DNA of 64,000 nucleotides from Gordonia polyisoprenivorans (GTDB lineage: Bacteria; Actinomycetota; Actinomycetes; Mycobacteriales; Mycobacteriaceae): assembly GCF_017654315.1 (NCBI RefSeq), contig NZ_CP072203.1:4216001-4280000 (forward strand), given 5' to 3'. Shown piece by piece: positions 23,775 through 32,874 of this stretch. A program made the translations under genes and the position numbers. The notes under the pieces are model-generated. The model did no database searches and was not told where the DNA came from. It was given only the letters and a program-made list of their open reading frames with translations. Each line of letters starts with the position of its first letter. Position 1 is the first letter of the stretch.

Positions 23775-23840
23775 TCCTTCCGATGAGGTCTATCGACCTC
23801 CACACCGACATACGAGGCCGAAACGGTGTTCTCTGGTCAC

Positions 23841-24749
23841 GTGCTTTCGATGCTTGCGCCCGGCCAGGGCTCTCAGACACCCGGCATGTTGATTCCGTGG
23901 CTAGAACTCCCCGGAGTCGGCGATCAGCTGGCGACATGGTCGAAGCTGATCCAACTCGATCTCGAGCGGCTCGGCACCACCGCCACCGCCGAGGAGATCA
24001 CCGACACCTCGGTCACCCAGCCGCTCGTCGTCGCAGCGGCCCTGCTGGCCTTCGATGAGTACCTCAAGCGTGGCGAGCTGCCCGACGACGCCGTGATCGC
24101 CGGTCACTCGGTCGGCGAACTCGCCGCCGCCGCCATCACCGGCGTCATCAGCTCCGACGAGGCCGTCAAACTCGCCGCGATCCGCGGATCCGAGATGGCC
24201 AAGGCGTGCGCCCGCCAGGCCACCACGATGGCCGCGGTGCTCGGCGGTGACGAGACCCAGGTCCTCGCCCGGCTCGACGAACTCGCACTCGTGCCTGCCA
24301 ACCGCAACGCCGCCGGCCAGATCGTCGCCGCCGGCCCGGTGGAGGCCATCGACGAGCTGATCGCGAGCCCGCCGGAGAAGGCACGCATCCGCAAGCTCGC
24401 CGTCGCCGGCGCCTTCCACACCGACTACATGGCCCCGGCGCGCGACGCCGTCGCCGCGGCCGCGTCGAAGATCACCCCCGCCGACCCGGCCCGGGCCCTG
24501 CTGTCGAACTCCGACGGCCGGCCGGTCGCCGGCGGTGCCGACGCGCTGAGCAAACTCGTCACGCAGGTCACCAGCCCGGTCCGATGGGACCTGTGTTCGG
24601 CCTACATGCGCGAGGCCGGCGTCACCTCTCTGGTCGAACTCCCGCCCGCCGGTGCCCTCGCCGGCATCGCCAAGCGCGAGATGAAGGGGACCCCCGCCGT
24701 GGCGTGGAAAACCCCCGACGACATCGAGAAGGTCATCGAACTTGGATAG
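23841..24749 (+). CDS. fabD: Malonyl-CoA:ACP transacylase
   Basis: The enzyme moves malonyl groups from CoA to AcpM for FAS-II elongation. The GTG at 23841 gives VLSMLAPGQGSQ, the same N-terminal length as the M. tuberculosis enzyme; a GTG at 23826 is an alternative, and neither has a clear ribosome binding site. Visible motifs are APGQGSQ, GHSVGE with nucleophile S90, and H193 in GAFHTDYM. Its 302 residues are normal. It is first in the order fabD-acpM-kasA-accD6. Confidence 0.93.
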   Translation: MLSMLAPGQGSQTPGMLIPWLELPGVGDQLATWSKLIQLDLERLGTTATAEEITDTSVTQPLVVAAALLAFDEYLKRGELPDDAVIAGHSVGELAAAAITGVISSDEAVKLAAIRGSEMAKACARQATTMAAVLGGDETQVLARLDELALVPANRNAAGQIVAAGPVEAIDELIASPPEKARIRKLAVAGAFHTDYMAPARDAVAAAASKITPADPARALLSNSDGRPVAGGADALSKLVTQVTSPVRWDLCSAYMREAGVTSLVELPPAGALAGIAKREMKGTPAVAWKTPDDIEKVIELG

Positions 24750-24750
24750 T

Positions 24751-24830
24751 GGTCGCGTCCCACGCGACCCCACCGGAAATCCGGTCGTCACCGGATATCC
24801 AAGCACCCGAGGTGTTTTCGTGCCTCGGGT
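24751..24830 (+). other. Three successive hairpins between fabD and acpM
   Basis: The fabD-acpM gap contains GGTCGCGT-CCC-ACGCGACC (24751-24769), ATCCGGT-CGTC-ACCGGAT (24779-24796) and ACCCGAGG with CCTCGGGT (24805-24830). A ribosome binding site AGAAGGGA follows before acpM. Such structures could stabilise the acpM mRNA end or attenuate read-through, allowing acyl carrier protein to be made at a different level from FabD. Confidence 0.65.
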
Positions 24831-24882
24831 AGCTCCGGACAATCACCACCCACAGCTAAATCACTAGAAGGGAACCACCCAC

Positions 24883-25188
24883 GTGGCTGCCACCCAGGAA
24901 CAACTCATTGCCGGCATCGCCGAGATCATCGAGGAAGTCACCGGCATCGAGCCGTCCGAGGTGACGATGGAGAAGTCGTTCGTCGATGACCTCGACATCG
25001 ACTCGCTGTCGATGGTCGAGATCGCGGTGCAGACCGAGGACAAGTACGGCGTGAAGATCCCCGATGAGGATCTCGCCGGCCTGCGCACCGTCGGTGACGC
25101 CGTGAACTACATCCAGAAGCTCGAGTCCGAGAACCCCGAAGCCGCTGCCGCCATCCAGGCCCAGATCGAGGCAGAACAGAACTCGTGA
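24883..25188 (+). CDS. acpM: Meromycolate acyl carrier protein
   Basis: The 101-residue acidic protein carries growing acyl chains of FAS-II on a phosphopantetheine arm. The attachment site is S41 in [15 protein letters not shown]-terminal extension (residues about 82-101, [20 protein letters not shown]) beyond the usual 78-80 residue ACP is the hallmark of AcpM. GTG start at 24883 is preceded by AGAAGGGA. Its stop overlaps the kasA GTG by four bases. Confidence 0.95.
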   Translation: MAATQEQLIAGIAEIIEEVTGIEPSEVTMEKSFVDDLDIDSLSMVEIAVQTEDKYGVKIPDEDLAGLRTVGDAVNYIQKLESENPEAAAAIQAQIEAEQNS

Positions 25189-26456
25189 GCTCGCCGTCCC
25201 TCCGCGAATACTCAACGCTGGGCGGGAACTTCCCGAGTGTGGTGGTCACCTCGATGGTGGCCACCACCTCGCTCGGTGTCGATCTCGAATCGACCTGGCA
25301 GGGGCTGCTCGACGGTAAGACCGGCATTCGCGAGCTGACCGACGACTTCGTCACCAAGTTCGGCGAGTTGCCCTGCCGTGTCGGCGGGCGTCTGCTCTCC
25401 GATCCGGCCGACGAGGTCACCCGCGTCGAGGCCCGCCGCATGGCCTACGTCGAGCGGATCGCCCACGTCATGAGCAAGCGCCTGTGGGCGCAGGCCGGCG
25501 AACCCGAGGTCGACCCCGAACGCCTCGCCGTGGTGCTCGGCACCGGGCAGGGCGGCGGTGACGCCATGGTCGACGCCGTCAAGGCGATCGAGAGTTCCGG
25601 CAACTACCGCAAGGTCTCCCCGCTGGCAGTGTCGATGGCCATGCCCAACGGCCCGGCCGCCGTCGTCGGCCTCAACATCGGCGCACGCGCCGGTGTGATC
25701 ACCCCGGTCTCGGCGTGCTCGTCGGGTGCCGAGGCGATCGCGCACGCCTGGCGCCACATCGTCATGGGCGACGCCGACATGGTCGTCACCGGTGGCGTCG
25801 AAGGACACATCGATGCGATTCCGATCGCCGCGTTCTCGATGATGCGCGCGATGAGCACCCGCAACGACGATCCGGCCGCGGCCTCACGTCCGTTCGACAA
25901 GGACCGTGACGGATTCGTCTTCGGCGAGGCCGCCGCGATGCTGATCCTCGAACGCGAGGAGCATGCCAAAGCCCGTGGGGCACATATCCACGCACGGGTA
26001 CTCGGTGCCGGTATCACCTCTGACGGTTTCCACCTCGTGGCCCCCGACCCCAGTGGTCAGGGCAACGCCCGAGCGATGACACGGGCCCTCCAGACGGCCG
26101 GGCTGACCAAGAAGGACATCACCCACGTCAATGCGCACGCCACCTCGACACCCATCGGCGACACCGCCGAAGCCGTCGGGATCAAGTCGGCGATCGGCGA
26201 TCACGCTGCGGTGTACGCCCCCAAGTCGGCCCTGGGCCACTCCATCGGCGCGGTCGGTGCACTCGAATCGGTGCTGACGATCAAGAGCGTCGAAGAAAGC
26301 GTCATCCCGCCGACGCTGAACCTGGAGAACCAGGACCCCGAGTGCGACATCGAAGTGGTGCACGGGCAACCCCGGCATGGTCAGATTGATTACGCGCTGA
26401 ACAACTCGTTCGGCTTCGGTGGGCACAACGTGGCGCTCGCCTTCGGTCGCTACTGA
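25185..26456 (+). CDS. kasA: Beta-ketoacyl-ACP synthase of FAS-II
   Basis: The 423-residue condensing enzyme extends acyl-AcpM with malonyl-AcpM in meromycolate synthesis. The Cys-His-His triad is visible: C178 in SACSSG, H318 in [12 protein letters not shown] and H352 in LGHSIGA, with K347 in APKSALGH. It starts in the GTGA overlap with acpM. In M. tuberculosis a paralogue kasB follows; here accD6 follows directly 29 bases later, so this is the only condensing enzyme in the operon. Confidence 0.95.
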   Translation: MSSPSLREYSTLGGNFPSVVVTSMVATTSLGVDLESTWQGLLDGKTGIRELTDDFVTKFGELPCRVGGRLLSDPADEVTRVEARRMAYVERIAHVMSKRLWAQAGEPEVDPERLAVVLGTGQGGGDAMVDAVKAIESSGNYRKVSPLAVSMAMPNGPAAVVGLNIGARAGVITPVSACSSGAEAIAHAWRHIVMGDADMVVTGGVEGHIDAIPIAAFSMMRAMSTRNDDPAAASRPFDKDRDGFVFGEAAAMLILEREEHAKARGAHIHARVLGAGITSDGFHLVAPDPSGQGNARAMTRALQTAGLTKKDITHVNAHATSTPIGDTAEAVGIKSAIGDHAAVYAPKSALGHSIGAVGALESVLTIKSVEESVIPPTLNLENQDPECDIEVVHGQPRHGQIDYALNNSFGFGGHNVALAFGRY

Positions 26457-26485
26457 CCATTCGCGACACCCCCGAGGAGACAGCG

Positions 26486-27937
26486 ATGACCACATTGGCC
26501 CCCATCACCGGCCGTGAGGACTCAGTCGATCCACGTGATCCGCTGCTGCGGTTGACCAACTTCTTCGACGAAGGCTCTGTGTCGCTGCTGCACCCCCGAG
26601 ACAAATCGGGAGTGCAGGCGGCCATCGGAGAGGTCAACGGCGTTCGCACCGTCTCCTACTGCACCGATGGCACCGTGATGGGCGGTGCCATGGGTGTCGT
26701 GGGATGCGCCCACATCGTCAACGCCATCGACACCGCCATCACCGAACAGGCTCCGGTCGTGGGCATCTGGCACTCCGGCGGGGCACGTCTGGCCGAGGGT
26801 GTCGAAGCCCTGCACGCCGTCGGCGGAGTGTTCGAGGCGATGGTGCGGGCCTCCGGCTACATCCCGCAGATCTCGGTGGTCGTCGGTTTCGCCGCAGGCG
26901 GCGCCGCCTACGGACCCGCACTCACCGACGTGGTGATCATGGCGCCCGCCGGACGTGTCTTCGTCACCGGCCCCGACGTCGTCAAGAGCGTCACCGGTGA
27001 AGAAGTCGACATGGAATCACTCGGCGGCCCCCTCACCCACGGAAAGAAATCCGGCGTCAGCCACATCACCGCCGACTCCGAGGCCGACGCCTACTGGCGG
27101 GCCCGCCGGCTCGTGTCCACCTTCTCCCGCCCCGGCCGATTCGACACCGCACACGCCGAGGCGGGCGACACCGACCTCAAAGCCCTACTGCCCGAATCCA
27201 ACCGCCGGGCCTACGACGTCCACCCCGTCGTCACCGCTCTCCTCGACACCCAGCTCGCCGCCGACGGCGACACCGAGATCTCGAGTTTCGAAGAGCTGCA
27301 AGCGAAATGGGCTCCGAACATCGTCACCGGATTCGGCCGCCTCGCCGGACACAGCGTCGGCGTCATCGCCAACAACCCGCTGCGCATGGGCGGATGCCTC
27401 AACTCCGAGAGCGCCGAAAAAGCCTCCCGCTTCGTCCGGCTCTGCGACGCCTTCGGCATCCCGCTCGTCGTCATCACCGACGTCCCCGGCTACCTCCCCG
27501 GCGTCGGACAAGAATGGAACGGCGTCGTGCGCCGCGGCGCAAAACTGTTGCACGCCTTCGCCGAATGCACAGTCCCCCGCGTCACCCTGGTCACCCGCAA
27601 GATCTACGGCGGGGCCTACATCGCCATGAACTCCCGCGCACTGGGCGCCACCGCCGTCTACGCCTGGCCCGGCTCCGAAGTCGCCGTCATGGGCGCCAAA
27701 GCCGCCGTCGGCATCCTGCACAAGAAAACACTCGCCGCCGCCCCCGACGACGAACGCGAAGCCCTCCACGACCGCCTCGCCACCGAACACGAAGCCATCG
27801 CCGGCGGCGTCGGACGCGCCCAATCCATCGGCGTCGTCGACGACGTCATCGACCCGGCCAAGACCCGCAGCATCATCACCGCCGCACTCGCCGCAGCACC
27901 AGCACGGCGTGGGCGGCACAAGAACATACCCCTGTGA
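26486..27937 (+). CDS. accD6: Acetyl/propionyl-CoA carboxylase beta subunit
   Basis: The 483-residue carboxyltransferase makes malonyl-CoA, working with a biotinylated alpha subunit encoded elsewhere. The crotonase-fold motifs are present: SGGARLAEGVEAL, GFAAGGAAYGPALTDVVIM (acyl-CoA oxyanion site), and PGYLPGVGQEWNGVVRRGAKLLHAFAE with the second GG-type site at KIYGGAYIAMNSR. CGAGGAGA precedes the ATG. It ends the FAS-II operon and matches Rv2247 by position. Confidence 0.94.
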   Translation: MTTLAPITGREDSVDPRDPLLRLTNFFDEGSVSLLHPRDKSGVQAAIGEVNGVRTVSYCTDGTVMGGAMGVVGCAHIVNAIDTAITEQAPVVGIWHSGGARLAEGVEALHAVGGVFEAMVRASGYIPQISVVVGFAAGGAAYGPALTDVVIMAPAGRVFVTGPDVVKSVTGEEVDMESLGGPLTHGKKSGVSHITADSEADAYWRARRLVSTFSRPGRFDTAHAEAGDTDLKALLPESNRRAYDVHPVVTALLDTQLAADGDTEISSFEELQAKWAPNIVTGFGRLAGHSVGVIANNPLRMGGCLNSESAEKASRFVRLCDAFGIPLVVITDVPGYLPGVGQEWNGVVRRGAKLLHAFAECTVPRVTLVTRKIYGGAYIAMNSRALGATAVYAWPGSEVAVMGAKAAVGILHKKTLAAAPDDEREALHDRLATEHEAIAGGVGRAQSIGVVDDVIDPAKTRSIITAALAAAPARRGRHKNIPL

Positions 27938-28298
27938 TTTGGCGCCGGCTCCGCCGTCGCGGTGCCGCTCGCGGTGTTTGTTGGCGCCGGCTCCGCCGTC
28001 GCGATGCCACCGCGCTATAACCCGCGTCTTCCCTCCTCATCGCGTTGTCGCTGCGCTCCTCGCTCTTCGTCAGTCCAGACGCGGGCGCGCGGCAGCGTGG
28101 TGAGTGGGTTTGTGGCGACAGCGCTCATCTCGACGGCGACAGCGCTCTTTTCGACGCCGACGGCGCTCTCCCCTGCGCCGACAGCGCCCTTCCCTACGTT
28201 GGCAGCGCTGTCGTCGTGATGGTGTGGCGCGGTACGCGGTGCCCGTGCACGCAATTCGGCCCCGGCGGATGCCGGGGCCGAATGAAGAGTCTCGTGAG
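27938..28298. other. Repeat-rich intergenic region after the FAS-II operon
   Basis: No gene is convincing. A 23-base direct repeat starting TTGGCGCCGGCTCCGCC occurs at 27939-27961 and 27981-28003, and five 21-base tandem units lie at 28114-28218. The region separates the rightward FAS-II operon from leftward genes and may act in transcription termination. Confidence 0.6.
28114..28218. repeat. Five tandem 21-base imperfect repeats
   Basis: Units begin at 28114, 28135, 28156, 28177 and 28198, each close to G(G/C)CGACAGCGCTCTTTTCGAC. The 21-base period is a multiple of three and of two helical turns. One frame encodes a seven-residue repeat like ATALFST, ending at the TGA 28217-28219, but it has no ribosome binding site. 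They could be a minisatellite, a protein-binding array or a degenerate coding repeat. Confidence 0.75.
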
Positions 28299-28817
28299 CT
28301 ATCCGACGCGCTGCTGCAGCCAGGTGACCTCGGCGCCATAACCGCCCATGCGGTAGGCCTCGAGTGCGTGATCCCACGCCGTGCCGAGCACCGATTCGAT
28401 CTCGCCGGCCAGACCGGCGCTGTCGGGCTGCGACTCGATCATCGCTCGCAGTTGGGTCTCCCCGACGATCACGTCGCCGTTGGCGCTCATCGAACCGCGC
28501 CACAGACCCAATCCCGGGACGTAGCAGAAGCGTTCGCCGTCGACGCCCTCACTGGCGTTCTCGGTCACCTCGAAGCGCAACGCCGACCACTCGCGCAGCG
28601 CGGTCACCAAACGGGCGCCTGTGCCCACCGGCCCTGCCCAATCGACCGTCGCACGCTGCATCCCCGGCTCGGCATCCTGTGCCGACCATTTCAGGTTCGC
28701 GCGCGCATTCAGGGTCGACGACAGAGCCCACTCCACATGTGGGCACAGCGCCACCGGCGCCGAGTGGATGTACACCACTCCTGTTGTCACGTCCGCAAAC
28801 TGATTCAGGTTGCGCAC
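28299..28817 (-). CDS. DUF3145 protein
   Basis: The start is set at the GTG 28817 because a full-length ribosome binding site GGAGGTGA lies five bases upstream and homologs begin with a similar NQFADxTTGVVYIHS segment. The 172-residue product contains CPHVEWALSSTLNARANLKW, WAGPVGTGARL and GVDGERFCYVPGLGLWRG, the family's conserved blocks. DUF3145 is limited to actinobacteria and lacks an established function. It is cytoplasmic by sequence. Confidence 0.85.
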   Translation of the reverse strand: MRNLNQFADVTTGVVYIHSAPVALCPHVEWALSSTLNARANLKWSAQDAEPGMQRATVDWAGPVGTGARLVTALREWSALRFEVTENASEGVDGERFCYVPGLGLWRGSMSANGDVIVGETQLRAMIESQPDSAGLAGEIESVLGTAWDHALEAYRMGGYGAEVTWLQQRVG

Positions 28818-28941
28818 CTTGGTCACCTCCGGTTGTCGACGAGGAACGTCTTCCCCAACACACCTCGCAACACCGGATAGCACACTCGTGACTCCGATTG
28901 TGCCCTATGAGGTACGTGTTGCGCCAGTTTCTGATGCGCTT

Positions 28942-29787
28942 TTATGAATCTTGTGTGGTTGGAGTGGACAACCGCCAGTCGCCCAGTGCCTCGCACACAC
29001 TGTCGTTGAATTCGCTCCACAACGGCTTGGCCCACGCACCGAACGGCCGGTCGGTGAGTACCACGCACGCCCGGCCGAAGCGTGGGTCGACCCACAGGAA
29101 GGTCCCCGACTGCCCGAAGTGACCGAAGGTCTCCGGTGAGTTGTTCGCACCGGTCCAGTGCGGATGCTTGTGCCCCCGGATCTCGAACCCGAGCCCCCAG
29201 TCGTTGGGCTTGTGTTTGCCATAACCGGGCACGAATCCGTCGAGACCCGGGAAGGCGGCGCGGGTCGCTCGGTCCAGCATCTCCGACGACAGCACCGTCG
29301 GCACCATGAGGTCGGCGGCTAAGCGCGCCAGGTCGGCGACCGACGAGCGTGCGCCGTGCCCGGCCGGACCATCGAGGACGGTATCGGTCATCCCCAGTGG
29401 CTCACACACCGATTGCCGCAGATACTCGGCGAAGTCGATGTCCGTCGCGGCTTCGACGGTCTCGGCGAGCACCTCGAATCCGGCACTGGAGTAGATCCGC
29501 TGGGTGGCCGGCGGGGCCATCACCGTTCGGCTGTCGAAGGCCAGTCCGGAGGCATGCGCCAGCAGGTGGGCCACCGTTGCCCCGGGCGGTCCCGCCTCGT
29601 CGTCGAGTTCGAGCGCACCCTCTTCCACCGCGACCAGAACGGCCTCGGCGACCAGAAGCTTGGTCACCGAGGCCAGTTCGTACACCCGGTCGATGTCGCC
29701 ATGGCTCGAGACAATGCCCGAGCCGCCGATCACCGCGGCCGCGACATTGTCCACCGGCCACTCAGCTAATGCATCCAGTACCGCCAC
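28942..29787 (-). CDS. Beta-lactamase-fold serine hydrolase
   Basis: The 281-residue protein has the class C/esterase-type active site: SVTK (SxxK with nucleophile Ser near 41), YSSAGF (Tyr-x-Ser position of YxN) and HFGQSGTF (HxG box). It has no signal peptide, so it is likely a cytoplasmic esterase rather than a resistance enzyme; PBP-like peptidase is less likely. It is encoded 27 bases after the alcohol dehydrogenase gene in the same direction and may belong to its transcript. Confidence 0.8.
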   Translation of the reverse strand: MAVLDALAEWPVDNVAAAVIGGSGIVSSHGDIDRVYELASVTKLLVAEAVLVAVEEGALELDDEAGPPGATVAHLLAHASGLAFDSRTVMAPPATQRIYSSAGFEVLAETVEAATDIDFAEYLRQSVCEPLGMTDTVLDGPAGHGARSSVADLARLAADLMVPTVLSSEMLDRATRAAFPGLDGFVPGYGKHKPNDWGLGFEIRGHKHPHWTGANNSPETFGHFGQSGTFLWVDPRFGRACVVLTDRPFGAWAKPLWSEFNDSVCEALGDWRLSTPTTQDS

Positions 29788-29814
29788 ATCAGCAGAGGTT
29801 ACGCGGCATCGCGC

Positions 29815-30945
29815 TCAGTGGTCCTCGTCGGTGTAGCGGATGACGCCGCGGATGTTCTTGCCGTCCAGCATGTCCTGGTAGCCCTGGTTGATCTGGTCGA
29901 GACGGTACTGCCGGGTGATCATGTCCTCGATGTTCAGTTTGCCCATCCGATACATCGACAGCAGTTGCGGGATGTCGAGTTTGGGATTGGCGCCGCCGAA
30001 GATGGTGCCCTGCAGGTTCTTCTGCAGCAGGGTGAGCATCGCCAGGTTCAAGGTCACGTCGGATTCGAGCATGTTGCCCATACCCGTCAACACACACGTG
30101 CCGCCCTTGGCGGTGATCCCCATCCAACTGTCGACGTCCTTGCCGTGAACCTCGCCGACGGTGACGATCACCTTGTGGCACATGTGCCCGTAGGTGATCT
30201 CCGCGATGGCCGGTGCCGCCTCCTCGATCGAGGTGAAGGTCTTGGTGGCCCCGAACTTCATGGCCTGTTCGCGCTTCCACTCGACCGGGTCGATCGCGAA
30301 GACGTTGCGCGCACCGGAGATCACCGCGCCCTGCAGGGCCGCGGTGCCCACGCCGCCGACGCCGACGATCGCGACGTCCTCACCCGGGCGGACGTCGCCA
30401 CTGCGGGTCGAGGAGCCGTAGCCGGTGGGAATCCCGCAGCCGACGAGCGCCGCCACCTCGAACGGAATCGACTTGTCGATCTTCACCGCCGACGCCTCGT
30501 GCACCACCATGTACGGCGCGAACGTACCGAGCAGCGTCATCGGGTAGACATTCTCGCCTTCGGCGGTGTGGATACGGAACGTGTTGTCCGACACCGCCTC
30601 CCCCTGCAGGAGCATGGCACCCATGTCGCACAGGTTGGCCATGCCCGACTTACACGACGGACACTTGCCGCACGACGGGATGAAGGAGAGTACCACGTGA
30701 TCGCCGACCTCGAAGTCGGTGACCCCCTCGCCGATCTCCTCGACCACGCCGGACCCCTCATGACCGCCGAGAATCGGGAATCCGGCCATCGGGATGCCAC
30801 CGGTCATCAGATGATGATCGGAGTGGCACATCCCGGCCGCTTCCATCCGGATCTTGATCTCGTGCGCCTTGGGATCCCCGATCTCGATCTCCTCGATCTG
30901 CCACGGCTTGTTCAGTTCCCGCAGCAGTGCACCTTTGGTCTTCAC
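29815..30945 (-). CDS. NDMA-dependent-type zinc alcohol dehydrogenase
   Basis: The GTG at 30945 with GGAGGTTCGAGG upstream gives a 376-residue MDR-family enzyme. Zinc ligands are seen in CHSDHH, GHEGSGVV and the structural cluster CGKCPSCKSGMANLC; the Rossmann motif is GVGGVG. The segments GAMLLQGEAVSDNTFRIH and MITRQYRLDQINQGYQDMLDGKNIRGVI are typical of the actinobacterial NDMA-dependent (nicotinoprotein-type) group, which oxidises primary alcohols with tightly bound NAD. Two KstR-like sites lie 58-94 bases upstream, suggesting control by lipid or sterol degradation products. Confidence 0.85.
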   Translation of the reverse strand: MKTKGALLRELNKPWQIEEIEIGDPKAHEIKIRMEAAGMCHSDHHLMTGGIPMAGFPILGGHEGSGVVEEIGEGVTDFEVGDHVVLSFIPSCGKCPSCKSGMANLCDMGAMLLQGEAVSDNTFRIHTAEGENVYPMTLLGTFAPYMVVHEASAVKIDKSIPFEVAALVGCGIPTGYGSSTRSGDVRPGEDVAIVGVGGVGTAALQGAVISGARNVFAIDPVEWKREQAMKFGATKTFTSIEEAAPAIAEITYGHMCHKVIVTVGEVHGKDVDSWMGITAKGGTCVLTGMGNMLESDVTLNLAMLTLLQKNLQGTIFGGANPKLDIPQLLSMYRMGKLNIEDMITRQYRLDQINQGYQDMLDGKNIRGVIRYTDEDH

Positions 30946-31002
30946 CCTCGAACCTCCACTCGTGCCGGCACGGCGTGGCGCATGCCACTCCATGGGCAGA
31001 AT

Positions 31003-31039
31003 TGTAACGTGTTCCAGTTTTGAATTGTAACGTGTTTCA
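31003..31039 (-). promoter_or_regulatory. Two tandem KstR-like operator sites
   Basis: TGTAACGTGTTCCA (31003-31016) and TGTAACGTGTTTCA (31026-31039) each fit the KstR consensus TNNAACNNGTTNNA exactly. They sit in a 21-base direct repeat with 23-base period, upstream of the alcohol dehydrogenase gene. KstR represses sterol and lipid catabolic genes in mycobacteria and rhodococci (family knowledge). Another TetR repressor with a related site is possible. Confidence 0.65.
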
Positions 31040-31178
31040 GTTTTCGAATCTGTGAATCTTGACCTGGCCGCGGACCACCGACCAGCCGCCGACCACGAAG
31101 AAGACCCCGGCCGACGACGTGGTGCGCGTGGCAACCACCTCACGACCGGGGTCCACCCCGCGTTCATGAAAGGGTCTG

Positions 31179-32783
31179 TCAGTTCGCCAGACCGGCGTCC
31201 TTGCTGCCGTAGGTCGATCGCAGCGACGGCTTGACGACCTTGCCGCCGGCGTTGCGCGGCAATTCGTCGACGATGACGAGATCCTTGGGGTGCTTGAATC
31301 GGGCCAGGTTCTCGTTGAGGTACGGCTCGAGGTCGTCGAGGGTCAGATCGTCGACGCCCTCGGCGAGCACGACGACGGCCACCGGCACCTCGCCCCACTT
31401 CTCGTGTGCGCGACCGATGACCGCCGCCTCGGCGATCTTCTCGTGGCCGAACAGCACGTTCTCGACCTCGGCGCAGTAGATGTTCTCTCCGCCGGAGATG
31501 ATCATGTCCTTGGCGCGGTCCACGACGTAGAGGAAGCCCTCGTCGTCCTGGCGGACGAGGTCTCCGGAATGGAACCAGCCACCGTGGAAGGCATCTGCGG
31601 TGCCCTGCGGGTTCTGCCAGTAGCCGATCATCATGTTGGGACCGCGATAGACGATCTCACCGACCTCGCCGGGGGCGACGTCGTTCATCTCCGGGTCGAC
31701 GACGCGGGCGGTGACGGCCGGCACCACCTTGCCGATCGAACCGATCTTGCGCAGGGCATCCTTGCCCTCGAGGACACAGGTGATCGGCGACATCTCTGTC
31801 TGGCCGAACACCGCGACGTTCAGCGCGTCCGGGAAGGTCTCGTTCATCGCGCGCAGCACCGTGTCCGACGCCGGGGCCGCACCCCAGCTGATGACCCGCA
31901 GCTTGAGATCGCGGGGCCGGGCCTGCTGCGCGGCGCACACCGCCTGCCATTGCGCGGGAACCAGGAAGATCGAGGTGGTGCCCTCCCGTTCAAGGGTGTC
32001 GAGCATGTCATCGGGGTCGAAGGCTCCGAGCGGGTGGATCACCGACAACGCACCCATGTAGATCAGCGGCGCCATCGCGCCGAGTCCGGCGATGTGGAAC
32101 ATCGGCGCCACACACGAGCCCACGTCGTCGGGTCGGGTACTCAGCGCCTGCAGACAGGTGACGGCCTGGGCCTGCAGGTTCTGGTGGGTGAGCATGGCGC
32201 CCTTGGGCTTTCCGGTGGTACCCGAGGTGTACATGATCAGTGCGACCGACTCCTCCGGCACGTCGATCTCGGGGAGATCCGACGAATCCTCGGCAACGAG
32301 GTCCTCGAACCTCAGGTGCGCGGGGTTGTCGGTGTCACCGACGACGATCGTCGCGTCGATCGCCCCGGTCGAGGCACTCACCGCGTCGGCCAGCGGCGCG
32401 AGAAGGGACTCGGTGACGATGATCTTGGCACCGGAATCGCTGACCAGGAACGCGATCTCCGCCGGACTCATCCGGACGTTGACCGGCACCGGGATGGCCC
32501 CGATCAGGTTGGCGCCCATCACGGCCTCGACGTACTCGGAGCGGTTCAGCAGCACCAGCAGGATGCGGTCGCCGAAACCCACGCCGCGTCGGCTCAGTGC
32601 GGCGGCGAACCCGCGCGTGCGTTCGTCGAGTTGCTTCCACGTGGTGAGGTTGCCCAGGAACTTCAGGGCCGGCCCGTCGGGATTCATGAACGCATGCCGG
32701 CGGACCTGGTTGTTCCAATGGTTACGACGAGACCGGAGTGGTTCGGTGGTGAGGTCGGCGGTGTTGTCGATCGTGGCGGTCAT
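31179..32783 (-). CDS. fadD5: Acyl-CoA synthetase, FadD5-like
   Basis: The ATG at 32783 follows AAGGAGAG. The 534-residue ligase activates a fatty acid through an acyl-AMP. Motifs are MYTSGTTGKPKGA (P-loop), the FGQTEMSP region, GGWFHSGDLVRQDDEGFLYVVDRAKDMIISGGENIY, and the C-terminal Lys in NAGGKVVK. It resembles M. tuberculosis FadD5 along its length (for example VPAQWQAVC and QQARPRDLKLRVISWGAAPA). It is followed by the alcohol dehydrogenase and preceded by an enoyl-CoA hydratase in the same direction, forming a beta-oxidation group. Confidence 0.85.
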   Translation of the reverse strand: MTATIDNTADLTTEPLRSRRNHWNNQVRRHAFMNPDGPALKFLGNLTTWKQLDERTRGFAAALSRRGVGFGDRILLVLLNRSEYVEAVMGANLIGAIPVPVNVRMSPAEIAFLVSDSGAKIIVTESLLAPLADAVSASTGAIDATIVVGDTDNPAHLRFEDLVAEDSSDLPEIDVPEESVALIMYTSGTTGKPKGAMLTHQNLQAQAVTCLQALSTRPDDVGSCVAPMFHIAGLGAMAPLIYMGALSVIHPLGAFDPDDMLDTLEREGTTSIFLVPAQWQAVCAAQQARPRDLKLRVISWGAAPASDTVLRAMNETFPDALNVAVFGQTEMSPITCVLEGKDALRKIGSIGKVVPAVTARVVDPEMNDVAPGEVGEIVYRGPNMMIGYWQNPQGTADAFHGGWFHSGDLVRQDDEGFLYVVDRAKDMIISGGENIYCAEVENVLFGHEKIAEAAVIGRAHEKWGEVPVAVVVLAEGVDDLTLDDLEPYLNENLARFKHPKDLVIVDELPRNAGGKVVKPSLRSTYGSKDAGLAN

Positions 32784-32874
32784 CGTGGCGTTCTCTCCTT
32801 GGTGTGCTTCGCGGCTACGCTTGTGCGGCAATGGTGTTACGGGCGGCGCCTGTGCTCGGCGGCAGGTCCGGGGA

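Noticed and set aside
28114..28218. Tandem 21-base units as a CRISPR array
   Set aside because: Units are directly adjacent without unique spacers and are imperfect, so this is a tandem repeat.
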